Shown here in pieces: positions 62,796 through 64,000 of a DNA stretch of 64,000 bases. Within the stretch, counting starts at the first letter, position 1. Every line of letters begins with the position of its first letter. The notes beneath the pieces were generated by a model. It ran no database searches and was not told the origin of the DNA. It saw only the letters and a program-made list of their open reading frames with translations. The translations under genes were made by a program, and so were the position numbers. The DNA comes from Bacteroidota bacterium. GTDB taxonomy: Bacteria; Bacteroidota; Bacteroidia; Chitinophagales; Saprospiraceae. Where the stretch lies: NCBI GenBank assembly GCA_024642705.1, contig JAHEAQ010000001.1:238225-302224 (forward strand), written 5' to 3'.

Positions 62796-63446
62796 ATGAA
62801 GCATCCCATTATTTTTTACTTTTTAGTAATTTTTCTTTTTTCTAATTGTTCGCAATTGGCAATTTTTCATTCTGCAAGAACAGAAGGCAAAGGAAATTTG
62901 AGTTTTTCGCCATCATTAGAAGGATTTGTGTTTCGACCATTTGCTTCAAGCGGTGGAGATTTAGGTGTATTAGGTTTGCCTGGCATAAGAGCTGAATTAA
63001 ATTACGGAATAACCAATAGTACAGATATTGTTTCAAGTTTTTATTCTTCTGGAGCATTTTTAACAAGCCTAAAAATGCGATTTATAGGTACCAATGAATC
63101 TCCATTTTCTATTTCTGTTATGCCTGGGTATGAATACCAATTCAATCTATTACAAACAAGCACAGCATCTGGGAAAGTGAATCGTTTGCATTTGCCAATT
63201 ATCGCATCTTTCTATACTACTGAGAATATTGGTTTTTCAATTGGGACGAAATATGTATTGCAAATTGAGGAAAATGGTGATAATGTATCTTTTCCTGGAA
63301 TAAACGCAGGTATAAATATTGATAGAAGAATCAAATATACAATAGGTGGCGGTTTGTTTTTGCCATTCAGACCTTTGACTGGAACAGAAGGCTTTATTTT
63401 TCAATTTGGGGTGAGTGCAAAAATTCCACTCTACACCAATGATTAG
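62796..63446 (+). CDS. Lipoprotein/outer-membrane barrel-like protein
   Basis: 216 residues from ATG 62796; a TTG two codons earlier is possible. The leader HPIIFYFLVIFLFSNC ends in a lipobox Cys. The body has beta-strands (GIRAELNYGITNSTDIVSSFYSSG, FSISVMPGYEYQFNLLQT, NIGFSIGTKYVL, GLFLPFRPLTGTEGFIFQFG) typical of barrel proteins. I recognise no family. With the preceding gene it may form an outer-membrane pair. Confidence 0.6.
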   Translation: MKHPIIFYFLVIFLFSNCSQLAIFHSARTEGKGNLSFSPSLEGFVFRPFASSGGDLGVLGLPGIRAELNYGITNSTDIVSSFYSSGAFLTSLKMRFIGTNESPFSISVMPGYEYQFNLLQTSTASGKVNRLHLPIIASFYTTENIGFSIGTKYVLQIEENGDNVSFPGINAGINIDRRIKYTIGGGLFLPFRPLTGTEGFIFQFGVSAKIPLYTND

Positions 63447-63673
63447 CTACACATTCGAGATGTTGACAATATTCTGCCTTGAAATTTACATTAAGCTGAG
63501 GCTGAGTCTTTTATAAGAACAATAAATCTTTTCTTGGTAAGTCCAAAAAAAAATAGCTTTTACAATTTCCAATAATTAAAAAGTAGAAAGGTGGTTAATA
63601 ACTTAATTTTGAAAACTAAATTAAGCACATCATATTGCAACCAGAAGAAAATCAAAAATAAATTGAATAAACC

Positions 63674-64000
63674 CTATACAGAAAAACTTTCACCACAACC
63701 GCAAGTTCTTGAAGCATTCGGATTGTTAAAGTAAAATCCTTTTCCATCCAATCCGCCAGCAAATTCTAATGTGGTATTGCACAAATAAAGAAAACTTTTA
63801 AGATCTGTTACTACTTTAATACCATTGTCTAAAAATTCTTGGTCATTGGGTTTAGATTCATTATCAAAATCCATAATGTATGAAAGTCCAGAGCATCCTC
63901 CGCTAGTTACGGAAACGCGCACAAAATAATCCTCTGAAATGTCTCCAGACTTGATTATTTCTTGAATTCTTTCTTTAGCACTATCTGCAACAAAAACCAT
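63674..64000 (-). CDS. IscA/SufA-type iron-sulfur carrier
   Basis: 108 residues. Accepts and delivers Fe-S clusters. The conserved cysteines are in VSVTSGGCSGLSYIMDFD (first Cys) and the C-terminal pair RTCGCGESFSV (CGCG). The ATG coincides with the last base of the window (64000), so an upstream start cannot be excluded. Family length 105-122 residues suggests it is complete. The neighbouring suf/isc genes, if any, lie outside. Confidence 0.9.
   Translation of the reverse strand: MVFVADSAKERIQEIIKSGDISEDYFVRVSVTSGGCSGLSYIMDFDNESKPNDQEFLDNGIKVVTDLKSFLYLCNTTLEFAGGLDGKGFYFNNPNASRTCGCGESFSV

Noticed and set aside
1-64000. tRNA, rRNA, tmRNA, RNase P, insertion sequences, phage genes, CRISPR arrays or defence systems
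   Set aside because: I searched by eye for T-loop-like GTTCGA segments, transposase or integrase proteins and regularly spaced repeats and found none that held up; GTTCGA occurrences fall within coding genes.

Overview
The window looks like chromosomal DNA of a free-living, strongly A+T-rich member of the Bacteroidota, probably the Saprospiria/Flavobacteria side of the phylum. The clues are protein content (type IX secretion plug protein, a type IX C-terminal sorting domain, DUF6503, DUF5777 and bifunctional DAHP synthase/chorismate mutase families, a DHNA prenyltransferase for menaquinone), promoters that fit the Bacteroidota -7 box TAnnTTTG, and the general lack of Shine-Dalgarno sequences. 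I see no tRNA, rRNA, insertion sequence, prophage or CRISPR array. Most genes are housekeeping or envelope genes; the less ordinary material is regulatory and non-coding.

Layout. 1-2.7 kb: an ankyrin-repeat gene cut by the left edge, an arrestin-fold (Spo0M-like) gene and a class-3 aldehyde dehydrogenase. 2.7-7.1 kb: a phenylalanine/tyrosine operon (prephenate dehydratase, aminotransferase, prephenate dehydrogenase, DAHP synthase-chorismate mutase). Ahead of it lies what reads as a complete ribosome-mediated attenuator: a 20-codon leader peptide with the core FCFFFYFY, an antiterminator and a strong terminator. 7.2-14.5 kb: a TolB/M28/PDZ peptidase, mpg-guaB, tadA and a MoxR-VWA pair. 14.6-20.3 kb: bicupin, GDSL lipoprotein, DUF5655, an envelope protein with lipA, SH3 protein and upp. 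20.4-22.7 kb: a BlaI/BlaR1-type pair with an operator lying on its own -7 box. 22.7-28.3 kb: EamA exporter, sodium symporter with murQ, rhomboid protease and tdk.

28.3-35.1 kb: class A penicillin-binding protein, LURP-one-like protein, a two-lobed Tyr/Asn-rich secreted protein, menA and a coiled-coil/helix-hairpin-helix protein. Next comes an intergenic unit bounded by two terminators that is a good candidate for a structured RNA. 35.1-41 kb: DUF6503 protein, T9SS plug protein, a TIGR04282-type glycosyltransferase, a three-gene cytochrome cluster and a bacilliredoxin. 41-46.5 kb: a giant 1846-residue SdrD-B repeat protein exported by T9SS. 47-53 kb: a glycosyltransferase, an EF-G paralogue whose catalytic histidine is replaced by leucine, and a cytochrome c - anmK - epimerase operon. 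53-60.3 kb: tetR - tolC - adaptor - RND pump - pdxH. 60.4-64 kb: ssb, a glycosylasparaginase, two outer-membrane proteins and an IscA-type Fe-S carrier.

Genes that work together: the aromatic operon takes erythrose-4-phosphate and PEP in at one end and delivers Phe and Tyr at the other, apparently controlled by charged tRNA levels through the leader peptide. MurQ, its linked symporter and AnmK point to recycling of peptidoglycan amino sugars. The SdrD-B giant and the plug protein belong to the type IX secretion pathway. The TetR-controlled tripartite efflux operon is self-contained.
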